A stretch of 42,758 bases of DNA from Brasilonema angustatum HA4187-MV1 (lineage in GTDB: Bacteria; Cyanobacteriota; Cyanobacteriia; Cyanobacteriales; Nostocaceae): positions 1 to 42,758 of the forward strand of contig JAHHGV010000059.1 of assembly GCA_019359695.1 (NCBI GenBank), given 5' to 3'. A program made the position numbers and the translations under genes. Shown here piece by piece: positions 1 through 8,540 of this stretch. Every line of letters starts with the position of its first letter. The first letter of the stretch is position 1. The notes under the pieces were generated by a model. The model was not told the DNA's origin. It ran no database searches and worked only from the letters and a program-made list of their open reading frames with translations.

Positions 1-119
1 GAGTACGATTTGGCGTTAAGCGAAGCTCTGCCGTAGGCAATCGCCATTATTGATGGTATAGAAAATAGAGCTATACAAGGTCAGTACCAAGTCGAGCGTT
101 TTACATTTAATTAGGTTGA

Positions 120-365
120 GCTACTTATCAAGAATTATCTTTACCTAACCAACGTTTGTGGTTAGAAGAGATACAGCAAGGTTTGGGAGTGTGGCAAGGT
201 TCTTACGAGAATATCACAGGTATATGGCTACGTTGGTACGATGCAAACAATCAATGGATACTAACATCTACACAACAAGTTGAACAAGAACGCCTACGAG
301 CCGAGAGACTAGCTGAGTATTTGCGTAGTCAGGGAATTGATCCGGATAACTTGCCTCAAATGTGA
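120..365 (+). pseudogene. C-terminal remnant of a Uma2 (DUF820) family protein
   Basis: This open stretch follows an in-frame stop at 117-119 and encodes about 81 residues ending in a tail rich in E, R and L (AERLAEYLRSQGIDPDNLP). That tail, and the preceding LRWYDANNQWI stretch, are typical of the C-terminal end of cyanobacterial Uma2 proteins (PD-(D/E)XK-like nuclease fold, function poorly known). The catalytic core is missing. The only in-frame start is a TTG at 156 and no ribosome binding site is visible. Bases 1-50 carry a short repeat-like palindrome (GGCG...CGCC) that may mark a decay point, although the window edge prevents a view of the rest. A translated short peptide cannot be excluded, but a degraded gene is more likely. 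Confidence 0.6.
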
Positions 366-548
366 AACAATGACTTGTTGGATCTTCAGCATCACAAACA
401 TAATTAATTAATAATGCTGGAACAGTTCCGATTTAAGGTAAGCGAGCCACAAGAGTTTAATTGAGTTCTTTTTAGCTGAAATAACAGACAACATATGCTG
501 CAAAATATTCAATTAATCGTATAATTTACAAGGTAAATTCACAGCATT

Positions 549-578
549 TTGACAAAAAACTTATTCTTCCAATACGAA
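549..578 (+). promoter_or_regulatory. Candidate promoter for the exporter operon
   Basis: A perfect TTGACA lies at 549-554 and a poor -10 match (TACGAA) at 573-578, spaced 18 bp, about 50 bp ahead of the Wzm GTG. A separate TATAAT at 520-525 has no matching -35 box. The 263-bp gap 366-628 otherwise shows only AT-rich sequence. This is a pattern match only. Confidence 0.25.
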
Positions 579-628
579 GTACAGCGGGAACTTTAGTAGC
601 TGTTGGGCTTCATTGAGAGAAATCTGGT

Positions 629-1513
629 GTGTCGGTAGTGAGCAAGGAGCAGCAATTGTTGCGAACAATGCGAGGAGTTGTCCGAAAGGCGGGGAAGCTA
701 AAGCGTATCTTGCCGTTTCATGAACAGTGGTTGGCAAAGTTTGATTTGTTGAGAACTTTGGTGCGACGGGATTTAGAAGCACGCTACAAAGGTTCTGTTT
801 TAGGGAATTTATGGCCTTTGTTGAATCAGCTATCCCAGTTACTGATTTATACTTATGTGTTCTCAATTGTACTAAAAGCAAAGCTAAGTCTCAAAGGTTT
901 TCCAGAAAACAATTTTACCTTTGGTTTGTGGCTATTTGCAGGGTTACTGCCTTGGATTGCTTTTAGTGGTGGTTTGATGCAAGCCTCTACTTCGGTGATA
1001 GGACAGCCTAACTTAGTAAAAAAAGTTGTGTTTCCCTTATCTTTGTTACCCCTGGTGCCAATTTTATCAACGTTTATTGAGAGTTCCTTTGGTTTAATGG
1101 CGTTGATTTTTTTTGTGGCGGTACAAACTCAGACTTTACATACAACTTTGGCGCTCTTACCGTTGGTTTGGCTACCACAGTTGTTGTTGACAGCAGGATT
1201 AGGTTATTTGACAGCAGGACTAACGGTATTTCTGCGAGATATACCGCAGACTTTGGCAGTTATTTTACAGCTTTGGTTGTATCTAACACCAATTGTTTAT
1301 CCAGCATCGTCCATACCACCAGAATTCCGGGAGTGGGTATTTTGGTTAAATCCTCTGACAGCTATTGCTGAAATTTATCGTGACTTAATTTTAGTCGGAC
1401 AAGTTAAACATTGGGGCGAGTGGGGAGTTGCTTTTGTGACTTCTACAGTTATATTTTGTTGCGGTTTTTGGGTGTATAAGCGGTTGCGTCCAGCGTTTGC
1501 TGACGTGTTATAG
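629..1513 (+). CDS. ABC-2 type polysaccharide/O-antigen export permease (Wzm-like)
   Basis: The 294-residue product is the membrane half of an ABC exporter that moves a finished, lipid-linked polysaccharide across the inner membrane. The N-terminal segment (residues 40-66, LLRTLVRRDLEARYKGS) is the cytoplasmic lead-in typical of the ABC2_membrane family. Hydrophobic segments follow at about 68-85, 96-115, 138-165, 175-202, 206-226 and 265-283, so six transmembrane helices, and the length suits Wzm/RfbA/KpsM proteins. The start is a GTG at 629 preceded by GAGAGA; GTG at 638 is a possible alternative. The ATPase partner follows after about 120 bp on the same strand. Family assignment is firm; the exported polymer is unknown. 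Confidence 0.93.
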   Translation: MSVVSKEQQLLRTMRGVVRKAGKLKRILPFHEQWLAKFDLLRTLVRRDLEARYKGSVLGNLWPLLNQLSQLLIYTYVFSIVLKAKLSLKGFPENNFTFGLWLFAGLLPWIAFSGGLMQASTSVIGQPNLVKKVVFPLSLLPLVPILSTFIESSFGLMALIFFVAVQTQTLHTTLALLPLVWLPQLLLTAGLGYLTAGLTVFLRDIPQTLAVILQLWLYLTPIVYPASSIPPEFREWVFWLNPLTAIAEIYRDLILVGQVKHWGEWGVAFVTSTVIFCCGFWVYKRLRPAFADVL

Positions 1514-1637
1514 CAAAATGCGGCCACTTAACGTTATTATTTTCGCCAGAGTTTACTAAGTTTTATAGCTTAATTGATGATTTCTGATTCAAAATCTTAT
1601 AAGAGTTTCAGATGTCGTAGGAATATGCGTGTGTGCT

Positions 1638-2999
1638 ATGGGTGAGGAAATTGCAATATCTCTCAAGAATGTCTCAAAGTGCTACAGGCGCTATGCTCGC
1701 CCGGTAGATAGGCTCAAAGAAGTTTTACTACCAGGTAAAAACCATGCACAAGAGTTTTGGGCATTGCAGGATATTAACCTCAAGGTTTCTAAGGGAGAAA
1801 CTGTGGGGATTATAGGTCAAAATGGCTCTGGCAAAAGTACGCTGTTACAAATTATTGCCAAAACGCTGACACCCACTACAGGAGAAGTACACGTCAATGG
1901 TCGTGTTTCTGCACTATTAGAGCTTGGTAGTGGGTTTAATCCTGAGTTTACAGGACGGCAGAATGTATTTTTCAACGGGCAAATTCTAGGGTTAACCCGA
2001 GAAGAGATAGAAACTAAGTTTGACAATATTGCTACTTTTGCTGAAATTGGCGATTTCATGGAGGAGCCAGTAAAAACCTATTCAAGTGGGATGTTTGTCC
2101 GCCTAGCGTTTTCAGTAGCAATCAATGTTAATCCTGAAATCTTGATTGTAGATGAATCATTAGCTGTAGGTGATGGTGTTTTCGTGCATCGCTGCATGGC
2201 AAAAATTCGAGATTTTCAAGATGCAGGAGGGACAATTTTATTTGTATCCCATGATGTAGGTGCTGTTTCCCGGCTTTGCACAGAAGCACTCTGGATGAAT
2301 CAAGGTGTAATAGTAGATACCGGAAAGCCAGCAGAAGTATGCAAACACTATCAAGCTTGGATACATGAAGAAGTCAATAAAAGAACTGCAATACATAATA
2401 TAGAGTCACAACAACAAGTTTTACAAAATACCACAGAAGAAAAAATTGATATCAATAAAATCACTCATAAAGAATTCAACCCTTTTACAGGAAAGGCATA
2501 TATTGCATTTAATGGATTTGAAAGATTTGGTACAGGGCGTGCGGAAATTGAAAGTGTGTATTTAATAGATGCAGATAATCAGCCAATTAATTTAGTTTAT
2601 CCAGGAGATATAGTAAGAGTCAGAATAACCACATTAAGACATGATCAAATTAGAAAACCTAATGTAGGTATAGCTCTTCTCGATAGACTGCGGACTGTTT
2701 TATCTGGATGGAGTACTGAATTGATAGATAAAAGCTTTGCCAATTACTGGTTATCTCAATCAGAAATAGGAAGATCTGTAGTTGAATTTGAGTTTGTTTG
2801 GCCTCATCTTGTAGGAGGAAGCTATGCTTTCGACATAGCTTTTGGTGATGGACCACACGAAAATTTGGAAATGTTGGATTGGATTCAAAATGCAACTGTA
2901 ATACAAGCAGCTGTCAAGGATTTTGTAGATGGTATTTTTCAAGTTTCTGGAAGGAAAGTCAGATTATGTGAGGAATCATCATTATGTATAAAAGGATAA
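1638..2999 (+). CDS. ABC polysaccharide exporter ATPase with C-terminal Wzt-type domain
   Basis: This is the ATPase partner of the permease just upstream. Counting from ATG 1638 (453 residues), Walker A is GQNGSGKST at 60-68, the ABC signature YSSGM at 148-152, Walker B ILIVDE at 168-173 and the switch His at 205. A GTG at 1629 would add three residues, but ATG 1638 begins the conserved part. After the nucleotide-binding domain (about 1-245) comes a linker and an extra domain (about 280-450). Its beta-rich text (SVYLIDADNQPINLVYPGD) resembles the Wzt_C carbohydrate-binding domain, which in E. coli O9a Wzt recognises the modified non-reducing end of the glycan. The acyltransferase gene overlaps its 3' end by 16 bp, which implies co-translation. 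The ABC part is certain; glycan binding is inferred from the family. Confidence 0.93.
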   Translation: MGEEIAISLKNVSKCYRRYARPVDRLKEVLLPGKNHAQEFWALQDINLKVSKGETVGIIGQNGSGKSTLLQIIAKTLTPTTGEVHVNGRVSALLELGSGFNPEFTGRQNVFFNGQILGLTREEIETKFDNIATFAEIGDFMEEPVKTYSSGMFVRLAFSVAINVNPEILIVDESLAVGDGVFVHRCMAKIRDFQDAGGTILFVSHDVGAVSRLCTEALWMNQGVIVDTGKPAEVCKHYQAWIHEEVNKRTAIHNIESQQQVLQNTTEEKIDINKITHKEFNPFTGKAYIAFNGFERFGTGRAEIESVYLIDADNQPINLVYPGDIVRVRITTLRHDQIRKPNVGIALLDRLRTVLSGWSTELIDKSFANYWLSQSEIGRSVVEFEFVWPHLVGGSYAFDIAFGDGPHENLEMLDWIQNATVIQAAVKDFVDGIFQVSGRKVRLCEESSLCIKG

Positions 3000-3508
3000 A
3001 CAGTTTTTTCAAATCAAGGCTAGAAATAATGATAAAAAGAACTGTGGATAATTATCTCGTTCAATATTTAGCTCAAGGCTATTTTGATGAACGTATTAAA
3101 GAGGTTATGCTAAACCAACATTTAGTTTTTGGTGACCCAAAAAAACTAAACTTATCAGAAACTTGCATTGTTAATAATGCTACATTTAACTTATCTTCTG
3201 GAAATATAGTGATTGAGGACTATGTTTTTTTTGGTCATAATGTGAGTTTAATAACCGGAACTCATAATTATAATAAATTTGGTATTGATAGAAGAAATGA
3301 TTTTCCGAAGCAAGGGAATGATATTATCGTTGAGGAAGGTGCATGGATAGCAAGTAATGCAACAGTACTTGGTCCATGCAGGATTGGAAAGCATTCTGTA
3401 ATTGGTGCAGGTGCTGTAGTCAAGGGTGATATTCCTAGCTATCACATTGTGGCAGGTATTCCTGCTAAAACAATAAAGGATATCAAACCATTGACTGAGA
3501 AAAATTAA
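2984..3508 (+). CDS. Hexapeptide-repeat (LbetaH) acyltransferase
   Basis: The 174-residue protein has a helical N-terminus (1-45) and a left-handed beta-helix of hexapeptide repeats (about 55-165). The repeats show the V/I-x-I-G pattern, for example CRIGKHSVIGAGAVV. His94 in TGTHNY lies where the catalytic His of xenobiotic/maltose-type O-acetyltransferases usually sits, and the end VAGIPAK is a family hallmark. It probably transfers an acetyl or other acyl group to a sugar hydroxyl of the exported polymer. Its ATG lies inside the end of wzt; an in-frame ATG at 3029 would remove the overlap and 15 residues. Donor and acceptor are unknown. The gene is AT-rich like its neighbours. Confidence 0.88.
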   Translation: MYKRINSFFKSRLEIMIKRTVDNYLVQYLAQGYFDERIKEVMLNQHLVFGDPKKLNLSETCIVNNATFNLSSGNIVIEDYVFFGHNVSLITGTHNYNKFGIDRRNDFPKQGNDIIVEEGAWIASNATVLGPCRIGKHSVIGAGAVVKGDIPSYHIVAGIPAKTIKDIKPLTEKN

Positions 3509-3546
3509 AAAAAATTAAATCTTAAATAATAGATAAGTAGATAAGA

Positions 3547-5091
3547 ATGATGGATGCAAATAATCCGAAAATTAACGTCAATGAATTAATGGATAAAATT
3601 CGCGAGGAAGTCGCTAGTCGTCCCAGACAACCTCAACAAAGGAACGTAACGACATACAAACCAGAAAATTCCAATGGCACAGGAACACTTCATCATATAT
3701 TCAATCATCTTAACAATTTGCTTTCTAATGCTGAGTCTAGAGCTATTATCCGCACTCAATGGCCTGAAAACCTTAAAAAATTTCCTTTTAATTTAAGTCA
3801 ACCTTTACAAAAACTTGCTTTAAAAATACTAAATTTTATCTTCAAAGATCAACGAGAAGTCAATTTTAATGTCATCCGCGCTTTGAAAGAATCTGTGGCA
3901 CTGAATCAACAGATGACAGAGCAAATAAGAAATTTAAAAATTCAGATGGATGAGCGCTATGATGCTGTGAATACTCGATTCAATGGTATAGAAACTCGTT
4001 TACAAGAGATAGATGAGCGTTTAGATATTGTTTGTAACTGTGTTTCAATTATAAATGATGGTTGGGATGATACTAATACCAAGGTAAATAGTTGGAGAAC
4101 TAGTATACAAGAGCATTTTGATGCTGTAAATAGTCAAAAACAGTTAATAGATGAGCATCTCAAAACTCTAGAAACACAAGTCCAAGGAGGAGATGAGCGT
4201 TTGCGTAGTGTGGATACTCGCCTGCAAGGAATCAATGAACAGCTAAATGCTGTAAGTACTCGTGTAGAAAACCTGGATACGCATCATCAAACAAACGATA
4301 ACTATCTGAAAAATGATTTTATGCAGCAAAAGCGTATAATAAGCATGTTTTTGGAAGAAGCACACAAACGATTACCAGAACCTTTTAACCAAGAACAGTT
4401 GAAAGCTTTTGCTAATGAAGAACAACATTCACTTGATGCTTTTTATGTAGCTTTTGAAGACCAGTTTCGAGGTAGCCGTGAAGATATTTTTAACAAGTTA
4501 AAAGTTTACTTACCCTTAATTCAAGAAGCAAAGGTTGGTACACCAGACTTACCTATTTTGGATGTGGGTTGTGGACGCGGCGAATGGTTGGAGTTGCTGG
4601 GTGACTCTGGATACACAGCAAGGGGTATTGACATCAATCGAGTCATGATAGAACAGTCTAAAGCCAGAGGACTGGAAGTAATGGAATCAGACGTCATTGC
4701 ATATCTGCACTCTTTACCAGATAGAAGTTTAGGTGCAGTCACTGGGTTCCACATTATAGAGCATTTGCCATTTGAAGTCTTGATTAAATTGTTTGATGAA
4801 ACTGTCAGGGTTCTTAGTCCTGGAGGTCTTGCTATTTTTGAAACACCCAACCCGGAGAATATATTAGTAGCTACTCATACATTTTATGTAGATCCAACTC
4901 ATCGCAATCCCTTGCCCAGTACCATGATAAAGTTTACAGCCCAGGCTCGCGGTCTGTCCAAAGTCACAATTATGAAGCTTAATTCTTATCCAGAAGATCA
5001 AAAATTGAGTGGTTCTCCCATAGTTGAACGCTTAAATAGTTTCTTTTATGGTTCACAAGACTATGCTGTGATTGGGTACAAAAATGAGTAG
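3547..5091 (+). CDS. Coiled-coil SAM-dependent methyltransferase, putative glycan-chain modifier
   Basis: The 514-residue protein has three parts. The N-terminus (1-30) carries a short motif, INVNELMDKIREEV, found at the start of many polysaccharide-locus enzymes. Residues about 115-250 form a long predicted coiled coil with repeating DERL and TRL units. Residues about 330-470 are a class I methyltransferase: motif I LDVGCGRGEWLE at 338-349, acidic Asp362 that should bind the SAM ribose, and HIIEHL at 402-407. In E. coli O9a, WbdD combines a methyltransferase, a kinase and a coiled coil to cap O-antigen chains and set their length. Here no kinase is seen and the coiled coil is on the other side. 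A role in capping or decorating the chain is inferred from the exporter context; methyltransferase identity is strong. Confidence 0.85.
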   Translation: MMDANNPKINVNELMDKIREEVASRPRQPQQRNVTTYKPENSNGTGTLHHIFNHLNNLLSNAESRAIIRTQWPENLKKFPFNLSQPLQKLALKILNFIFKDQREVNFNVIRALKESVALNQQMTEQIRNLKIQMDERYDAVNTRFNGIETRLQEIDERLDIVCNCVSIINDGWDDTNTKVNSWRTSIQEHFDAVNSQKQLIDEHLKTLETQVQGGDERLRSVDTRLQGINEQLNAVSTRVENLDTHHQTNDNYLKNDFMQQKRIISMFLEEAHKRLPEPFNQEQLKAFANEEQHSLDAFYVAFEDQFRGSREDIFNKLKVYLPLIQEAKVGTPDLPILDVGCGRGEWLELLGDSGYTARGIDINRVMIEQSKARGLEVMESDVIAYLHSLPDRSLGAVTGFHIIEHLPFEVLIKLFDETVRVLSPGGLAIFETPNPENILVATHTFYVDPTHRNPLPSTMIKFTAQARGLSKVTIMKLNSYPEDQKLSGSPIVERLNSFFYGSQDYAVIGYKNE

Positions 5092-5205
5092 GAACAAAAT
5101 ATTTTTGTAATACAACGGAATAGCATAACTCAAGTACTAAACTCGGCTGAAATGTTCATATAAAATAATACATTCTCGCAATTCCCTATTATTAGGATAT
5201 TAACT

Positions 5206-6294
5206 GTGACTAGGATTGCTATTTTAACCCCGTGTCTTGTAGATGGAGATGCAGTCGGTAATGATGTTATAGCAATGCAGAAATCTCTCATGAAAAATGG
5301 GTATGAAGCCCAGATATTTGTAGAGGGAGGAAGCTTTGATAAACATCAAATCAAACATATAAAAGATATCAGAAACTTTTTACAGAAAAAATCTGATGTC
5401 TTAATTTATCACTATTCTGTAGGTTGGGAGTTTGCTCTTAATCTTTTAAGAGAAATAAATTGTAAAAAGGTGGTAAGATACCACAATGTGACGCCAGCAA
5501 AATTTTATGAAAATATTAACGCAGAATATACAGTTGTTTGTAGAGACGGACGAGAACAACTGAAATATATTGCTGCTATACAAGACATATTTTACCTACC
5601 GGCTTCCGAATATAATGCTTCTGAATTATATTCCCTAAAAATTCCTCAAGAAAATGTTGTGGTATTGCCTCCTTTCCATCATATTCAAGATTTGCAATAT
5701 ATAGATGCAGACCTTAGTGTTTTAGATAGATACATAGATGGCACAGTCAATATTTTAATGGTTGGTCGTTTAGCACCAAATAAAGGACACGCTACACTGA
5801 TTGACGCTTTTGATATTTACCACAATACCTACAATCCACACAGTCGTCTTTTCATCGTTGGAAAAGAAGATGAACGCTTAAAAGACTATAGTAATTTGAT
5901 TCATCAAAAAGTAAACGATGTCGGTTTACAAGATTCAGTCGTCTTTACAGGAGGAGTTTCTAATGAAGCTCTAAAAGCCTACTATCTTGTCTCCAATGTT
6001 TTTCTGATGACAAGTGAACATGAGGGGTTTTGTGTACCACTGGTAGAAGCTATGGCAATGAAACTGCCAATAGTAGCTTATGGTTCAACTGCTATTCCTT
6101 ACACGGTAGGAAAAGCAGGTTTGGTTTGGGATCAGCCAGATCCTTATTTATTAGCTGGATCGATAGACTGTATCGCTCGGGACGAAGTCGTTAGTGCCAA
6201 TCTAGGTGAACTAGGATGGCTGCGATACAATGAAGCTTTTACAAATGAACGGATCGAAACAAAGTTTATAGAAATTATCAAAAACATAGAATGA
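5206..6294 (+). CDS. GT4-family glycosyltransferase
   Basis: The 362-residue product has the two Rossmann-like halves of a GT-B enzyme. The second half shows GRLAPNKG at 187-194 and the E(x)7E motif in EHEGFCVPLVE at 271-281, which contacts the nucleotide-sugar donor in GT4 (Glycos_transf_1) enzymes. The start is GTG 5206 with AGGA at 5194-5197, a good spacing. The stop overlaps the next ATG (ATGA at 6291), so the two glycosyltransferases are probably translated together. It presumably adds one sugar to a lipid-linked oligosaccharide at the cytoplasmic membrane face. Donor, acceptor and linkage cannot be read from sequence. Confidence 0.9.
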   Translation: MTRIAILTPCLVDGDAVGNDVIAMQKSLMKNGYEAQIFVEGGSFDKHQIKHIKDIRNFLQKKSDVLIYHYSVGWEFALNLLREINCKKVVRYHNVTPAKFYENINAEYTVVCRDGREQLKYIAAIQDIFYLPASEYNASELYSLKIPQENVVVLPPFHHIQDLQYIDADLSVLDRYIDGTVNILMVGRLAPNKGHATLIDAFDIYHNTYNPHSRLFIVGKEDERLKDYSNLIHQKVNDVGLQDSVVFTGGVSNEALKAYYLVSNVFLMTSEHEGFCVPLVEAMAMKLPIVAYGSTAIPYTVGKAGLVWDQPDPYLLAGSIDCIARDEVVSANLGELGWLRYNEAFTNERIETKFIEIIKNIE

Positions 6295-7478
6295 AAAAGG
6301 TTGCAATTGTTGTTCAACGATGGCATGAAAGCATAGTAGGCGGGTCAGAAGCTTTAGCATGGCAATATGCCACTTTATTGAGTGATGAATACAAAGTTGA
6401 TGTCCTGACAACAACAGCATTAGAGTATACAAGCTGGGCTAATGTCCTACCTGCGGGTTCTGAGGCAAAGCAAGATATCAACATTTATCGCTTCCCAGTA
6501 ACTATAGGACGAAGTAACTACTGGCACAATTTACATGCAAGACTTTTACGAGAGTTTCATTACCGCAAGCATATTCAATTAAAGAATAGCAAACTCATAC
6601 CTTGGAATATTGCACTTCAAGAAGAGTTTATTCGCCGTCAAGGTCCCTACTCAGAACCCCTGCTATCTTTTTTAAAAGAGCGGTGTCATGACTACGAAGC
6701 TATTATATTTACAACTTATCTTTATCCAACCACTTACTTTGGAGTCACTCAGGTTCCCTTAGCCAAGGTTCTACTAGTACCAACACTTCATGATGAACCA
6801 CTGGCATACTTAACCGCTTATAAGCATATGTATGAAAATGTTCGCGGTTGGATATGGTTGACAAATGCTGAAAAAGTACTTGGAGAAAAGTTATGGGGAG
6901 AATTGCCAGGTAGTGTTGTATCTATGGCAGTTGAAACATTACCTTGTAGTCCTTTTCAAGCTGAATATCCATATTTACTTTACTGTGGTCGTATTGATCC
7001 AAGTAAAGGATGTAGCGACTTAATAAATTTCTTCATTGAATTTAAGAAAAGTTACCCATCGAACCTGCGTTTAATTTTGACAGGTAAAGCTGAAATAGAA
7101 ATACCATCTCGTCCAGATATTGAATTTCGTGGATTTGTTTCAGCCGAAGAAAAATTCCAACTCATGGCTGGGGCTTCTATTTTTGTTATGCCTTCACCTT
7201 ATGAAAGTTTTAGCATAGTCACTTTGGAGGCTATGGCTCAACGTACACCAGTATTAGTCAATGGCTGTTGTCAAGTTTTAGTTGAACATGTTGTACGTAG
7301 TGGGTGTGGTCAAATTTACCACGATTACGCGGGCTTTAGTGAAGGAATACAACAAATCATGGCACAGGAACATAAGTCAAGTAAAATGGGTCACATAGCC
7401 AGGAAATATGTGGTAGAAAATTATGCTTTTGGCAGTGTGAAAAAGAATCTTTCAGAAACTATTAAAAAATATATCTAA
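6291..7478 (+). CDS. GT4-family glycosyltransferase
   Basis: The 395-residue GT-B enzyme begins with a glycine-rich acceptor-side loop (VGGSEALA, about 16-23). It has YCGRIDPSKG at 231-240 and the donor-binding segment PSPYESFSIVTLEAMA at 301-316, all typical of the Glycos_transf_1 family. The start ATG overlaps the stop of the previous glycosyltransferase by 4 bp, which indicates a shared transcript. A candidate weak terminator follows. It likely takes part in building the repeat unit of the exported polysaccharide; the specific sugar is unknown. Confidence 0.9.
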   Translation: MKKVAIVVQRWHESIVGGSEALAWQYATLLSDEYKVDVLTTTALEYTSWANVLPAGSEAKQDINIYRFPVTIGRSNYWHNLHARLLREFHYRKHIQLKNSKLIPWNIALQEEFIRRQGPYSEPLLSFLKERCHDYEAIIFTTYLYPTTYFGVTQVPLAKVLLVPTLHDEPLAYLTAYKHMYENVRGWIWLTNAEKVLGEKLWGELPGSVVSMAVETLPCSPFQAEYPYLLYCGRIDPSKGCSDLINFFIEFKKSYPSNLRLILTGKAEIEIPSRPDIEFRGFVSAEEKFQLMAGASIFVMPSPYESFSIVTLEAMAQRTPVLVNGCCQVLVEHVVRSGCGQIYHDYAGFSEGIQQIMAQEHKSSKMGHIARKYVVENYAFGSVKKNLSETIKKYI

Positions 7479-7849
7479 CAGAGTCACATATAGGACTCTT
7501 ATTTGATTTTTGCGAAGCTTCGTGCATCTTTATTGCCTGTTCCCTGTTGGCTCTTTTTACAAGTCATTCAGGGATAAAATCGGATTGCTATATTTATTTT
7601 TGTCAATTTTTTTCAAAAAGAGTCTAGTTTTCGGGAAAAGGCTAGTTTTCTAGTGGTTTTATAAACCAGTTGCTTTTTCTCTATTAATAATGAGTTCCAG
7701 AATAAATTGACATTCTAATTTTTTTTGGTATAACTATATACTTAAACACGGCTGAAAAAATATTGGTTAGAGTTACTGCCTTTCAGCAGTTTCCTCATAA
7801 CTTCAGATTTGACTGAACGGTTTCTATTTGTGGTGTAGGAGGCTTTGTC
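7479..7849. other. 371-bp gap with two small hairpins
   Basis: No reading frame of note is present. An AGAGTC/GACTCT stem (7480-7485 with 7494-7499) follows the stop of the preceding gene and is trailed by a T-rich run, so it could be a weak terminator. A second perfect arm pair, TGGTTT/AAACCA, lies at 7654-7659 and 7663-7668. The rest is AT-rich and no clear promoter boxes are visible. Confidence 0.4.
7480..7512 (+). terminator. Candidate weak rho-independent terminator
   Basis: A 6-bp stem (AGAGTC at 7480-7485, GACTCT at 7494-7499) with an 8-nt loop is followed by TATTTGATTTTT. It starts two bases after the glycosyltransferase stop codon. The stem is short and the T tract is interrupted. 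Confidence 0.35.
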
Positions 7850-8443
7850 ATGAAACTTTCTGTAGTTATACCTTGCTATAACGAAATCGGAACAATTGGA
7901 CAGGTTGTTAAGGCTGTTCAAGCATCTCCAGTTACAGATTGTGAAATCATCATTGTTGATGATTGTTCAACAGATGGTACACAAGAACTTTTAAGAACAA
8001 AATTAGAATCGCAGGTTAACCAAGTTATTTATCACTCAAAAAATCGAGGTAAAGGAGCTGCCTTGCGTACTGGATTTACTGCTGCAACTGGTGATATTGT
8101 CATTGTTCAAGATGCTGATTTGGAGTATGACCCTCAAGAATATCCTATAATGATTCGACCTATTTTACACAACAAGGCTGATGTCGTATTCGGCTCTCGT
8201 TTTCAAAGTGGTAGGCCTCATAGAGTTGTGTACTATTGGCATAGGATAGGAAATGGATTTCTGACAATGTTGTCTAATATGTTTACAAATATCAACATAA
8301 CAGATATGGAAACATGTTATAAAGCGTTTCGACGGGAAGTGATTCAATCTATCAAAATAGAAGAAAATCGTTCAAGGGCTAAGTGGGATCATCAAACAAG
8401 TGACAGACGAAAAAGGTCAACCTCTCAATTCAATAATAAGTAG
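7850..8443 (+). pseudogene. Truncated GT2 (DPM1/ArnC-like) glycosyltransferase
   Basis: Residues 1-174 match a GT2 polyprenyl-phosphate sugar transferase closely: VVIPCYNE at 5-12, DDCSTDGT at 37-44 and the metal-binding QDADLEY at 87-93, with [14 protein letters not shown] at 151-164. In intact relatives the text after about residue 174 continues with a conserved FGFEPEIT segment and a C-terminal region. Here the conserved match stops near base 8371 and an unrelated tail ([14 protein letters not shown]) runs to a stop. Intact proteins of this type have about 230 or more residues; this frame has 197. The start ATG is good (AGGAGG at 7837-7842). The catalytic core is present, so partial activity is possible, but a gene broken by recombination is the best reading. 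Confidence 0.75.
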
Positions 8444-8502
8444 AACGGCGCAAAAAAACCGAAGTATGTAACGGAAAGTAAAGTTGCCCAAAAAGCTCTT
8501 CT

Positions 8503-8537
8503 CTTCTGCCTTCTGCCCTCTGCCTCCTGCCTTGTCA
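8503..8537. repeat. CT-rich short repeat (CTTCTGCC/CCTCTGCC units)
   Basis: A run of imperfect 7-8 base units of the form cttctgc-c and cctctgc-c occupies the gap between two broken genes. Similar CT-rich runs occur at 27,661-27,707 (inside rimI) and 23,796-23,840. Such runs are common intergenic repeats in filamentous cyanobacteria. Confidence 0.6.
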
Positions 8538-8540
8538 TAA

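Noticed and set aside
561-881. A 106-residue minus-strand frame antisense to the Wzm start
   Set aside because: It overlaps the Wzm gene and its upstream region and has no family features.
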